Positions 8,089 to 16,412 of a DNA stretch of 64,000 bases are shown here, one piece after another. Source of the DNA: Halarchaeum rubridurum (lineage in GTDB: Archaea; Halobacteriota; Halobacteria; Halobacteriales; Halobacteriaceae); assembly GCF_014647115.1 (NCBI RefSeq), contig NZ_BMOO01000003.1, positions 124,001-188,000 of the forward strand, given 5' to 3'. The first letter of the stretch is position 1. Every line of letters starts with the position of its first letter. Below the pieces are notes generated by a model. The model made no database searches and was not told the origin of the DNA. It saw only the letters and a program-made list of their open reading frames with translations. The position numbers and the translations under genes are program-made.

Positions 8089-9645
8089 TCAGTCGCCCTT
8101 CAGGTAGCGGTCGGCGGCGGAGTCGAACGCCTCGTCCTCTTCGGTGAGCTGGTCCCACTCGTCGAGGCCGCGCTCCTCGCGGGTACCCGCGACGGTGTTG
8201 TCGAGGACGAACGCGATGAGGCCGCCGACGGCCATCCCCGTCCCGCCGACGACGTAGACGGTGTCGGAGACGGCCTGGGCGCCGAGGAGCGGCCCGAGGA
8301 CCGGCGTACTCGCCATGCCGGCCTGGAAGGCGCTCGCGCTCTCGACGTTGCCCATGTAGGCGGGGATGGCGAGCCCGCAGAAGAGCGCGAGCCCGACGAT
8401 GAAGGCGTTCCGCGAACTGTCGAGGTCGACGTGTTTGAGGTTCGAGAGCCCGACGGCGGCTATCTGGCCGAACATGGCGATGTAGAGGCCGCCGATGATC
8501 GGGTCGGGGATGGTGGTGACGAGCGCGCCGAAGTAGCCGACGAAGCCGACGAGGAGCATCAGGACGGCGCCGATCTGGATGACGTAGCGGGAGGCGACGC
8601 CGGTGAGACCGATCGCGCCGATGTTCTCGGAGTAGGACGTCGAGCCGTTCCCGGTGCCCATGATGCCCGCGAAGAGGGTGGCGAGCCCCTCGGTGCCGAT
8701 GCCGTGGTTGATGCGGCGCGCGGAGGGCGCGCGCTCGCCGGCGAGACGCGCGACGGCGTGGTAGTCGCCGAAGGACTCGATCATGGAGGCGAGGACGCCC
8801 GCGAACATCCCGATGATGAAGGACGTCTGGAAGGTCGGCGTCCCCCACTGGAGCGGCATCGGGACCTGCACGAGACTCGCGTTCGCCACGGTCGAGAGGT
8901 CGACGAACGCGGCGGAGCCGCTCGGGATGATGCCGACGACCGAGAGGGCGGTGGCGATTGCCCACGCGGCGACGATTCCGAGGAGGACGGGGTAGAGCCG
9001 GAAGACGCGGTGGGAGGTGTCGAGATACTGGCTGAAGAGGACGATGAGGACGACGGTGAGGCCGACGAGCCACCACGCCTGTCCCGCCATCGTGACCTGC
9101 GGGGCGCTGAACAGCGAGAGGCCGATGAGCGCGATGGTGGGCGCGATGACGACCGGGGAGAGGTACTGCTTGAGCCACCCCATGACGCCGAAGTAGCCGA
9201 AGGCCATCTCGACGATACCGCCGACGATTATCGCGCCCTGGAGGGCCACGATGGCCTGTTGCCACTGCCCCGGGCCGGTGCCGACGAAGCCGATGATGGC
9301 GATGGCGGGCGCGAGCATCGAGAACGTCGCCCCCTGCACGATCGGGTAGCGGTTCCCGACCACCGTCTGGAGGAGCGTGCCGACCCCGGAGACGACGAAG
9401 AACGTCCCGATATAGAGCGGCTGATACTCCGAGGGCATCCCCATCGCGCCCGCGAGGGCGAGCGGGACGGCGATGTTCGCGCCGACCATCGTGAGATAGT
9501 GCTGGAGGCCGAGCAGCACCGACTCCCCCGTCGGCGGCCGCTCGTCGACGCCGTACTCGACGTCGTCGGACCGTTCGACCGACTCGGTCCCGGGTTCGCC
9601 CGCCAACCCTTCGGGGGGCGTCTCCGGGTTCGTGTCTCCTGCCAT
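8089..9645 (-). CDS. NCS2 family nucleobase (uracil/xanthine) permease
   Basis: A 518-residue transporter with about 14 membrane segments. Landmarks are GLQHYLTMVGANIAVPLAL at the first helix, SMIESFGDYHAVARLAGE, where the conserved Glu of NCS2 substrate binding sits, and the family signature near GTGNGSTSYSENIGAIGLT. The N-terminal 40 residues and the C-terminal tail are acidic cytoplasmic extensions. It would import a purine or pyrimidine base with a cation. The start at 9645 (MAGDTNPET) is just before the first conserved block. Confidence 0.92.
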   Translation of the reverse strand: MAGDTNPETPPEGLAGEPGTESVERSDDVEYGVDERPPTGESVLLGLQHYLTMVGANIAVPLALAGAMGMPSEYQPLYIGTFFVVSGVGTLLQTVVGNRYPIVQGATFSMLAPAIAIIGFVGTGPGQWQQAIVALQGAIIVGGIVEMAFGYFGVMGWLKQYLSPVVIAPTIALIGLSLFSAPQVTMAGQAWWLVGLTVVLIVLFSQYLDTSHRVFRLYPVLLGIVAAWAIATALSVVGIIPSGSAAFVDLSTVANASLVQVPMPLQWGTPTFQTSFIIGMFAGVLASMIESFGDYHAVARLAGERAPSARRINHGIGTEGLATLFAGIMGTGNGSTSYSENIGAIGLTGVASRYVIQIGAVLMLLVGFVGYFGALVTTIPDPIIGGLYIAMFGQIAAVGLSNLKHVDLDSSRNAFIVGLALFCGLAIPAYMGNVESASAFQAGMASTPVLGPLLGAQAVSDTVYVVGGTGMAVGGLIAFVLDNTVAGTREERGLDEWDQLTEEDEAFDSAADRYLKGD

Positions 9646-9738
9646 GCGTACCACCACATCGGTGCCCGCGCCGCCGCTTAAGCGTGTTGTGTCGGTTCGT
9701 GGGTCAGGGCTTTGTCGGCGCGCCGCCTCCGCCCCGAC

Positions 9739-10512
9739 GTGTCCGACCCCACCGTCGCCGCCTGCCAGTGCGCGCTCGCCGACTGCGACCCCGCGGCGAA
9801 CGTCGCCACCGTCCGCGCGCGCCTCGCCGGTCTCGACGAGCGCGCCGACGTCGCCGTCTTCCCCGAGTACGCCCTCACGGGGTTCGTCGCGGACGACCGC
9901 CTCGCGGACGCGGCGCTCGCACGCGACGGCCCCGAACTCGCCGCCGTCGCCGACGCCGCGGCGAGCGCCGACGTCGCCGCCCTCGTCGGGTTCGTCGAGG
10001 ACGCCGGCGACGCGCGCTACAACACGCTCGCGTACCTCGCGCCCGACGGCGAGCGGACGCACTACCGCAAACGCCACCTGTGGGCGGACGAGCGCGCCGT
10101 CCTCGACGCGGGCGACGAGCGGACCGTCGTCGAGACGCCGGTCGGCCGGACGGGGCTCCTCACCTGCTACGACCTCAACTTCGTCCACGAGAGCGCGGCG
10201 CTCGTCGACGCCGACACCGACGCCCTGTTCGTCCCGGGCGCGTGGCCGGCCCCGCACGCGGCGAACTGGGACCTCCTCCTGCGCGCCCGCGCCCTCGACG
10301 GCGTCCGCTGGGTCGTCGGCTGCGGCCGGACGGGCGAGCGGACGCTCGGCGACCCCGGCGTGTACGCGGGTCGTTCGGCCGTCGTGCGCCCCGACGGGGC
10401 GGTCCGCGCGCGCCTCGGGTGGGACGAACGCGACCTCGTCGCCCCGCTCGACCCGGCGGTCCTCGCGGATCAGCGCGCCCTCGTCGGAAGCGTCGCGCAA
10501 CGAGAGCGGTGA
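9739..10512 (+). CDS. carbon-nitrogen hydrolase (nitrilase superfamily)
   Basis: A 257-residue amidase-type enzyme. The Glu-Lys-Cys triad is visible: Glu in FPEYALTGF, Lys in HYRKRHLW and the nucleophile Cys in LLTCYDLNF. It would hydrolyse a small amide, nitrile or carbamoyl substrate in the cytoplasm. The GTG at 9739 gives a compact family-like N-terminus (MSDPTVAACQCALAD); an earlier start at 9712 adds nine residues. It is divergent from the nucleobase permease, with 93 bases between starts, so a role in base catabolism is possible but unproven. Confidence 0.85.
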   Translation: MSDPTVAACQCALADCDPAANVATVRARLAGLDERADVAVFPEYALTGFVADDRLADAALARDGPELAAVADAAASADVAALVGFVEDAGDARYNTLAYLAPDGERTHYRKRHLWADERAVLDAGDERTVVETPVGRTGLLTCYDLNFVHESAALVDADTDALFVPGAWPAPHAANWDLLLRARALDGVRWVVGCGRTGERTLGDPGVYAGRSAVVRPDGAVRARLGWDERDLVAPLDPAVLADQRALVGSVAQRER

Positions 10513-10557
10513 GGCGCGGCCGTAAGCACGTAGTGAGGCCGGTCCGTGCGTCCGGGT

Positions 10558-10851
10558 ATGAGCGACGACGTCGACGTCGAGGTGGAAGTCGAAGTGGAAG
10601 TCGACCGGGACGAACTCGAAGTCGAACTCGGATCGTCCAGCGAGGCCGAGGCCGAACTGGAGGTCGGGGGCGCGACGGTCGAAGTCGAGATCGAGGTCGA
10701 ACGCCACGGCGCGCCCGACGGCGACGGCGACGACGGGGGAGACGACGTCGAGGGAAGCGACGCCGCCGACGCAGACGGTGACGGCGACGACGGGGACGAT
10801 GACGCCGGAGACGGGACGGACCCCGTCGAGGCCCACCTCGACGACGAGTAA
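10558..10851 (+). CDS. extremely acidic Val/Glu-repeat protein
   Basis: A 97-residue frame with almost no basic residues. It opens with alternating acidic and Val residues (VEVEVEVEVDRDELEVEL), which would make amphipathic beta strands. It then turns into a Gly/Asp linker (about residues 60-90), likely disordered. It has its own ATG 43 bases after the amidase stop and continues the same strand. I do not recognise a family. Low complexity makes a false frame possible, but composition and frame position fit haloarchaeal coding. Confidence 0.5.
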   Translation: MSDDVDVEVEVEVEVDRDELEVELGSSSEAEAELEVGGATVEVEIEVERHGAPDGDGDDGGDDVEGSDAADADGDGDDGDDDAGDGTDPVEAHLDDE

Positions 10852-10927
10852 CGCGGCGTCGGGCGGATGGCGGCAATCGCCCCCGCGTCCGCCGACCCTT
10901 TTCGCGGTCCGCGACTAGCCTCGTGCG

Positions 10928-12034
10928 ATGACGCATCTCTTCGATTCCCTCACGCTCCGCGAGACGGAGATTCCGAACCGGCTCACCGTCTCCCCGATGT
11001 GCCAGTACTCCGTCGAGGACCGCGACGGCCTCGCCACGCCGTGGCACCACGTCCACCTCGGGTCGCGCGCCGTCGGCGGCGCGGGCCTCGTGTTGAGTGA
11101 GGCGACGGCGGTCGAGCCCCGCGGGCGCATCACGCCCGAGGACCTCGGCATCTGGAGCGAGGAGCACGCAGAGGCGCTGAAGGAGACGACAGAGTTCGTC
11201 AAGAGCCAGGGCGCGGTCCCCGGCATCCAGCTCGCCCACGCCGGCCGGAAGGCCTCGAAGACCCGGCCGTGGGAGGGGAGCGAGCCCCTCCAGCCCGACG
11301 AGGGCGGCTGGGAGGTCGTCGCACCGAGCGACGAGCCGTGGCCCTACGACGAGGAGGCCCCGCCGACGCGCGCGATGGACGCCGACGACATCGCGGACGT
11401 GATCGACGCCTTCCGCGAGGGGGCCGAGCACGCCCTCGACGCCGGCTTCGAGGTCGCGGAGGTCCACGGCGCGCACGGCTACCTCCTCCACGAGTTCCTC
11501 TCGCCCGTCACGAACGACCGCGACGACGAGTACGGCGGGAGCTTCGAGAACCGCGCGCGCCTCGTCCGCGAGGTCACCGAGGCCGTCCGCGAGGTCTGGC
11601 CGGACGAGAAGCCCGTGCTCGTTCGCCTCTCCGGGACGGACTGGCGCGAAGACACGGAGTCGTGGACGGTCGAGCAGTCCGCGCGCCTCGCCGACCTCCT
11701 CCACGAGGCCGGTGCGGACCTCATCGACGTCTCCTCCGGCGGAATCAGCCCCGACGCCTTCCCCGACTGGGCGGGCCCGAACTACCAGCTCGCGCTCGCC
11801 GAGCACGTCCGCGAGAACGCGGAGAGCGACATCGCCGTGGGGACCGTCGGCGGCGTCACCACGCCCGAGCAGGGCGAGGCCATCGTGCGCAACGACCGCG
11901 CGGACCTCGTCATCGTCGGCCGCGAGTTCCTCCGCGACCCCTACTTCGGCCTCCACGCCGCCCACGAGCTCGGCTACGCGGACGAGGTCGACGTGCCGGT
12001 CCAGTACGCGCGCGGCTTCACCGAGCGCCTCTGA
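10928..12034 (+). CDS. NADH:flavin oxidoreductase, Old Yellow Enzyme family (YqjM-like)
   Basis: A 368-residue FMN enzyme with a TIM-barrel fold. It shows IPNRLTVSPMCQYS with the YqjM-type Cys, the substrate-binding pair in VHGAHGYLLHEFLSP, the strand VRLSGTDW, and the FMN-phosphate loops GTVGGVTTPEQ and VGREFLRDPYF. It would reduce alpha,beta-unsaturated carbonyl compounds with NAD(P)H; the physiological substrate is unknown. It stands alone, with its ATG at 10928 close to the family N-terminus. Confidence 0.92.
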   Translation: MTHLFDSLTLRETEIPNRLTVSPMCQYSVEDRDGLATPWHHVHLGSRAVGGAGLVLSEATAVEPRGRITPEDLGIWSEEHAEALKETTEFVKSQGAVPGIQLAHAGRKASKTRPWEGSEPLQPDEGGWEVVAPSDEPWPYDEEAPPTRAMDADDIADVIDAFREGAEHALDAGFEVAEVHGAHGYLLHEFLSPVTNDRDDEYGGSFENRARLVREVTEAVREVWPDEKPVLVRLSGTDWREDTESWTVEQSARLADLLHEAGADLIDVSSGGISPDAFPDWAGPNYQLALAEHVRENAESDIAVGTVGGVTTPEQGEAIVRNDRADLVIVGREFLRDPYFGLHAAHELGYADEVDVPVQYARGFTERL

Positions 12035-12083
12035 GGCTGCGGCGGCGGTAGCCCTATCCGTTCGGCCGTCCCTCCCTACGCGT

Positions 12084-12815
12084 ATGCCCGACGACACGGC
12101 CGACGACGACCTCGCGGCGCGCGTCGACGCCCTCGAAGCCGCCGTCGCGGACCTCCGCGCGGCGCGAGCGGCCGCGCGCTCGCACTCGTCGCGGCGCCGC
12201 GCCCGCGACGCCCACCGCGGTACCGTCGTCCCGCGCCCGCCGACGCCGCGCGACCTCCTCCGCTTCGCCGTCGACGACGCCATCCCGGCGACCGTCGCGT
12301 TCCTCGACGCCCAGAAGCGCGCGCTCGAAGCGCTCCGCGCCGCGCTCCGCCTCGTCGAGCCCGGACGGACGGCCGGCGAGAGCGCCGACGCCCCGTCGGC
12401 CCCCGGCCGCGAGACCCTCGACAGGCTCGACGCCGCGCTCACCGACCTCCGCGCCGCCGTCTCGGGCGACGCGCTCCCCGCGGACGCCGCGGCCCGCGAC
12501 CTGCTGGAGGACGCTCGCGCGCTCACCGCCGACCTCGAATCCGAAGTCGACGCGGCGCGCGAGGCACGGGAGGGACGGGACGCGCGTGCGACCGGCGAGC
12601 CTGGCGACGAGGCGGAGCGTTCACGAACCGGGATTCCGGTCACCGACGGGTCCGAACGTGACGGCGAGAACGAGGAAGAAGACGAGCGCGAGCGTCGCGC
12701 CGAGCGCGTCGAGGACGAACTCGATCAGTTGCGCGACGAGTACGACGACGGTACTGACGAGGGCGATAGCGACGAGACTGCGGACGACACTGACGACGAG
12801 GGCGACGGCGTCTGA
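12084..12815 (+). CDS. haloarchaeal coiled-coil acidic protein
   Basis: A 243-residue soluble protein. Residues 8-45 form a heptad-rich helix (LAARVDALEAAVADLRAAR), followed by a conserved-looking block TVVPRPPTPRDLLRFAVDDA and helices to about residue 175. The tail (residues 195-243) is a highly charged Glu/Asp/Arg segment likely to be disordered or coiled. I do not know its function. It is convergent with the DUF35/thiolase operon. Confidence 0.65.
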   Translation: MPDDTADDDLAARVDALEAAVADLRAARAAARSHSSRRRARDAHRGTVVPRPPTPRDLLRFAVDDAIPATVAFLDAQKRALEALRAALRLVEPGRTAGESADAPSAPGRETLDRLDAALTDLRAAVSGDALPADAAARDLLEDARALTADLESEVDAAREAREGRDARATGEPGDEAERSRTGIPVTDGSERDGENEEEDERERRAERVEDELDQLRDEYDDGTDEGDSDETADDTDDEGDGV

Positions 12816-12852
12816 GGCGACGGCCGGGACGTCGCGGTCGGTGCCGTTCGCG

Positions 12853-13221
12853 CTACTCCTCCGCGGGCGCGAACCGATAGCCGTCCCACGACTGACTCTC
12901 GGGCTCGCGGATGCCGGCGTCGGGGTCGCGGAGCTCCTCGCAGTAGACGGGCGTCATCGGGTCGCCGCTCTCGACGTCGCCCGTGGTGAGTTGGCCGAGC
13001 GCGCGCACCGTCCCGCCCGCGACGTCGAACTCGACGATGCCGAGGTGGTTGGGTTCGCGGACGCCCGGCGGCGTCGCCGTGCTCGTCGTCCACGTGACGA
13101 GCGTCCCCGTCGCGTCCGTGAGGTCGACGGTCTCCGTCTGCGCCGCGCCGCACTCCGGGCAGACGGTGTGGCCGGGGTACGTGACGTGGCCGTTCTCGCA
13201 GCGATAGGCGTCGAAGCTCAT
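12853..13221 (-). CDS. DUF35 OB-fold protein with zinc ribbon (thiolase partner)
   Basis: A 122-residue protein. An N-terminal rubredoxin-like knuckle holds one visible Cys pair (CPEC, about residues 21-24), with Cys8 and a His nearby. An OB-fold follows (TLVTWTTS, GIVEFDVAGG, LGQLTTGDV). DUF35 proteins partner thiolases and shuttle or position acyl-CoA. Its start overlaps the thiolase stop by ATGA, so the two are coupled. In haloarchaea such pairs form two-subunit beta-ketothiolases. Confidence 0.88.
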   Translation of the reverse strand: MSFDAYRCENGHVTYPGHTVCPECGAAQTETVDLTDATGTLVTWTTSTATPPGVREPNHLGIVEFDVAGGTVRALGQLTTGDVESGDPMTPVYCEELRDPDAGIREPESQSWDGYRFAPAEE

Positions 13222-14372
13222 TTTGCGCCCTCCACGATGGTGGTCGTGACGCAGTTCCCGAAGCCGCCGACGTTGCAGGCGAGGCCGACGTCCGCATCGA
13301 CCTGCCGGTCCCCGGCGTCGTCGGTGACCTGCCGGTGGACCTCGTACACCTGCGCGACGCCGCTCGCGCCGAGCGGGTGGCCCTTCGACTTGAGCCCCCC
13401 CGAGGTGTTGATGGGGAGGTCGCCGTCGCGCGCCGTGACGCCCTCGCGGGCCGCGTGCCACCCCTCGCCCTTCTCGAAGAAGCCGAGGTCCTCCAGCTGG
13501 AGGACTTCGAGGATGGTGAACATGTCGTGGAGTTCGGCGACGTCCACGTCGTCGGGGCCGCGGCCGCTCATCTCGTACGCGGTCTCCGAGGAGTCGACGA
13601 CGCCGCCCATCACGGTCGGGTCGTCGCGCTCGTGGACGACGTGGGTGTCCGTCGCGCCGCCGATACCGGAGACGACGGAGTAGTCGTCCGTGTACTCGCT
13701 CGCGACGGACTCCGGGCAGAGGAGGAGCGCGGCGCTCCCGTCGGTGATGGGACAGAAGTCGTAGAGGCGAAGCGGGTCGGCGACGACCGGCGATTCGAGG
13801 ACGGTCTCCCGGTCGACCTCCGTGCGGAACTGCGCGTGGGGGTTGTCGACGCCGTTGCGGTGGTTCTTCACCGCCACGTCCGCGAGCGACTCGCGGGGCG
13901 CGTCGTACGTCTCCAAGTAGTGTCGCGCGGTCATCCCCGCGAAACTCGGGAGCGTGACGCCGTGTTTGTACTCGGCGGGGTGCGTCAGCGAGGCGATGAC
14001 GTCCGTCGCCTCGGCCGTCGAGCGGTGGGTCATCTTCTCGCCGCCGACGAGCATCGTGAGGTTGCTCGCGCCCGACGCCACGGACTGCCAGGCGGCGTAG
14101 ACGCCCGCGCCGCCCGAGGCGCTCGTCTGGTCGACGCGCTGCGTGTACGCGCCGAGCGCCCCGAGGTCGTGCGCGAGGGCGTTCGGGACGCCGGTCTGGC
14201 CCTCGAACTCGCCGCTCGCCATGTTCGAGACGTAGAGGTGGTCCAACTCGTCCGCGGCGACGCCCGCGTCGGCGAGGCAGTCCTCGCCGGCCTCCGCGAG
14301 CAGCTCGCGGACCCAGGCGTCGCGCTGCCCGAACTGGGTCATCGACGCGCCGATGACGGCTACCCGATCCAT
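13218..14372 (-). CDS. thiolase catalytic subunit with Ser in place of nucleophilic Cys
   Basis: A 384-residue thiolase fold of the SCP2/archaeal type. The usual Cys of the first signature is Ser84 (VDQTSASGGAG). The catalytic His residues are present in ELHDMFTI and in SKGHPLGASG, and a late CNVGGFG aligns with the oxyanion loop. From memory, haloarchaeal two-subunit beta-ketothiolases in polyhydroxyalkanoate metabolism were reported with a Ser-His-His triad, so the gene need not be inactive. Reaction: acyl-CoA condensation or cleavage; chain length unknown. Operon with the downstream DUF35 gene. Confidence 0.87.
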   Translation of the reverse strand: MDRVAVIGASMTQFGQRDAWVRELLAEAGEDCLADAGVAADELDHLYVSNMASGEFEGQTGVPNALAHDLGALGAYTQRVDQTSASGGAGVYAAWQSVASGASNLTMLVGGEKMTHRSTAEATDVIASLTHPAEYKHGVTLPSFAGMTARHYLETYDAPRESLADVAVKNHRNGVDNPHAQFRTEVDRETVLESPVVADPLRLYDFCPITDGSAALLLCPESVASEYTDDYSVVSGIGGATDTHVVHERDDPTVMGGVVDSSETAYEMSGRGPDDVDVAELHDMFTILEVLQLEDLGFFEKGEGWHAAREGVTARDGDLPINTSGGLKSKGHPLGASGVAQVYEVHRQVTDDAGDRQVDADVGLACNVGGFGNCVTTTIVEGAK

Positions 14373-14509
14373 ACTCGCCCACTCACGGAGGCGGCCCTTG
14401 AGGGTTCCGTCCCGCTTCGACCCGCCGGACGTCCCCGAGCGCACGCTGGTGGGGGCGTCTCGCCGGCGCGTTCGCGGCCGGGGACGAGCCCGGCGCAACC
14501 GGAGCGTCC

Positions 14510-15286
14510 TCACTCCGCCTCGACGCGCTCGGCCGCGCGCTTCTCGGCCGCGTAGCGCTCGCGCGCCCACTCGCGGAGGTCGTCGTCGGCCGTCCACGCG
14601 ACCGCCCGCATCGCCCGCGAGCGCCCGACGGTGGCGACGAACACCTCCTCGTCCGTCACGGTGAGCGCGTACTCGAAGCGCTCCGGATGGACGTAGAGGT
14701 CGAACGAGGGGAGGGCGAGCGAGCGCGCGACGTTCTCCGGTCGCACCTCGCGCTCGGCGTCGACGACCGACGCCGGACAGACGAGCTCGACGCTCGCGCC
14801 GTCGTCGAGTCGCGCGTCGAAGGCGTCGATGTGGAGGCGCGTCATCATCGGCGAGAGGCAGTCGTAGTGGTCCGCGTCGCTCTCGTCGATGCGCTCGGCG
14901 AACGCGCGAGCGGCCCGATGCGGTTGCTCGGGCGTCGAGACCACCAGCTCGGCGTCGGCGAGCGGCCCGAGCGGGAGCGGCGAGTCGAAGCACGGGAGGT
15001 CGTCGAGCAGCGCCGCCGCCGCGTCGATGGCGTCGAGGTCCGTGAGCAGGGCGTCGCAGACCCGGACGACGCGCGCGCCGGTCGCCGTGGGCCGGTAGTC
15101 GCCGTCGGCGCGCTCGACCCACCCCCGCTCGGCGCAGTCGCGGAGACAGCGCTGTGCCGTCGCCCGCGAGACGTCCACGCGCTCGGCGACGTCCCCCGGT
15201 CGCCCCGGCGTCTCGCGGAGCGCGCGCAGAACGGCGAGGCGGTTCGGCGACCCGAAGACGAACCGCGCGGCCTCGGTCGCGTCCAT
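14510..15286 (-). CDS. winged-HTH transcription regulator with FilR1/DUF1724-like middle domain
   Basis: A 258-residue regulator. Residues 1-80 form an ArsR-like winged helix (SPNRLAVLRAL, recognition helix DVSRATAQRCLRDC). Residues about 110-250 match the sensor region of the haloarchaeal HTH/DUF1724 class. It lies 137 bases upstream of the thiolase on the same strand and may control it. Its own upstream region carries three GTGCAC repeats, a candidate autoregulatory operator. Ligand unknown. Confidence 0.82.
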   Translation of the reverse strand: MDATEAARFVFGSPNRLAVLRALRETPGRPGDVAERVDVSRATAQRCLRDCAERGWVERADGDYRPTATGARVVRVCDALLTDLDAIDAAAALLDDLPCFDSPLPLGPLADAELVVSTPEQPHRAARAFAERIDESDADHYDCLSPMMTRLHIDAFDARLDDGASVELVCPASVVDAEREVRPENVARSLALPSFDLYVHPERFEYALTVTDEEVFVATVGRSRAMRAVAWTADDDLREWARERYAAEKRAAERVEAE

Positions 15287-15363
15287 GGGCGACCGTAAGG
15301 CGAGTGGCCGCTATCAATCCTCGCCATCCGCGGCGACGCGAAGTCGCAAGCGGACGGCGGGGT

Positions 15364-15388
15364 GTGCACGCCGTGCACGGTCGTGCAC
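15364..15388. repeat. three GTGCAC palindromes at helical-turn spacing
   Basis: The palindromic hexamer GTGCAC occurs at 15364, 15373 and 15383, spaced 9 and 10 bases, with cgccgt-like flanks. The array lies 78-102 bases upstream of the HTH regulator start at 15286, in a gene-free stretch of about 270 bases. Repeated palindromes on one helix face suggest a cooperative protein-binding site. Confidence 0.55.
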
Positions 15389-15559
15389 GCCGTAACGCTA
15401 ACTGGCTCCACGTCGCATCCACGGACGCCCCCGACCCCGCGACGCCGACCGCCGGTCCGCTTCGGCCCTCCACCGACGCGACGGAACCCCGGTCCTCTCG
15501 TCGCTTCTCGCCGTCTCGTCACCCGCCGCGTCGAGCGCGAGCGCCGCGCTCTCGTCCAC

Positions 15560-16246
15560 TCAGACCGTCGCGGCGACGACGAACGAGAAGTGGTCGGCGG
15601 CGTCCTCGACGGCGTTCGGCACCGCGTCGAGCGCGAGCACGACCTCGCGGAGCGCGAGCCCGTTGACGGAGAGCCCGGGGGCGAACGCCGCGGCGAGCGC
15701 CGGCCGCTTCAGGTCGTCGCAGCGGTCCTCGAGGTCGCGGACCGCGTCGAGGTCGCCGTGTTCGACGCTCGGGCGGCGGTCGTCGCAGAGCGCCGCGACG
15801 TACCCCTCGACGGCGTCGCAGAGCCGCGCGGCGCACTCGGCCGCGCGGTCCGCGAGCGAGACGAGGGTCTCGGCGACGCCCTCGACGTCCGGCTCCATCG
15901 CGGCCAGCGCGGCGAGGGCGTCCTCGACGGCGTTCGCCACGGCGTCGATTCGGCTGAGGAGTTCGAGCAGGTCGCGCGCCCGGAGGTAGACGCCGGTGAG
16001 CGCCGGGTCGAGCGCCACGAGGCCGTCGCGGACGTCGCGCGCCCGGTCGTCGCACGCGGATTCGGTCGCGGCCGCCGCCGCGGCGCTCTCGTGGAACGTC
16101 CCGGTTTCCCCGTCGCCGTAGGCCGCGACGGCGACCGGCAGGTGTGCGGTGCAGTCGCGGACCCCCTCACAGAACGCCGACACGGCGTCGGCGAGGTCGG
16201 CGTCGGTGTCGGTGCCGGCGTCGCCCTCGACGTGATCTCCCACCAT
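15560..16246 (-). CDS. DUF47/PhoU-like helical protein
   Basis: A 228-residue all-helical protein. Repeats such as RIDAVANAVEDALAAL and ALDAVPNAVEDAADHF resemble the DUF47 family, whose members accompany phosphate permeases of the Pit type and relate to PhoU. No permease gene is adjacent here. Cys residues are unusually frequent for a haloarchaeal cytoplasmic protein (eight by my count). Role in phosphate transport control is inferred from the family only. Confidence 0.65.
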   Translation of the reverse strand: MVGDHVEGDAGTDTDADLADAVSAFCEGVRDCTAHLPVAVAAYGDGETGTFHESAAAAAATESACDDRARDVRDGLVALDPALTGVYLRARDLLELLSRIDAVANAVEDALAALAAMEPDVEGVAETLVSLADRAAECAARLCDAVEGYVAALCDDRRPSVEHGDLDAVRDLEDRCDDLKRPALAAAFAPGLSVNGLALREVVLALDAVPNAVEDAADHFSFVVAATV

Positions 16247-16296
16247 ACGTGAGCGGGTCGGCTACGGGTAGAAACGGGTTGCTATGACCGGACCGT

Positions 16297-16311
16297 AGGC
16301 CTATATAGCCT
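16297..16311. promoter_or_regulatory. palindromic TATA region between divergent genes
   Basis: The sequence aggcctatatagcct is a near-perfect inverted repeat around TATATA. It lies between the DUF47 gene (starting at 16246, minus) and the HTH membrane protein (starting at 16413, plus). It may be an operator or a bidirectional promoter element. Confidence 0.35.
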
Positions 16312-16412
16312 CGTCCACCGGGCGTGCCGGCGCGTCGCGGCCGCCGCGCCGTCGCGTGCCGTCGCGCGCCGACGCGAACGTATTTGTCCCCCGCACCCCC
16401 TCCTTCCTGACG

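Noticed and set aside
9646-10836. N-terminal extension of the NCS2 permease frame by about 400 residues
   Set aside because: The extension is antisense to the nitrilase-family gene and the acidic protein gene and has no transporter features; the permease starts at 9645.
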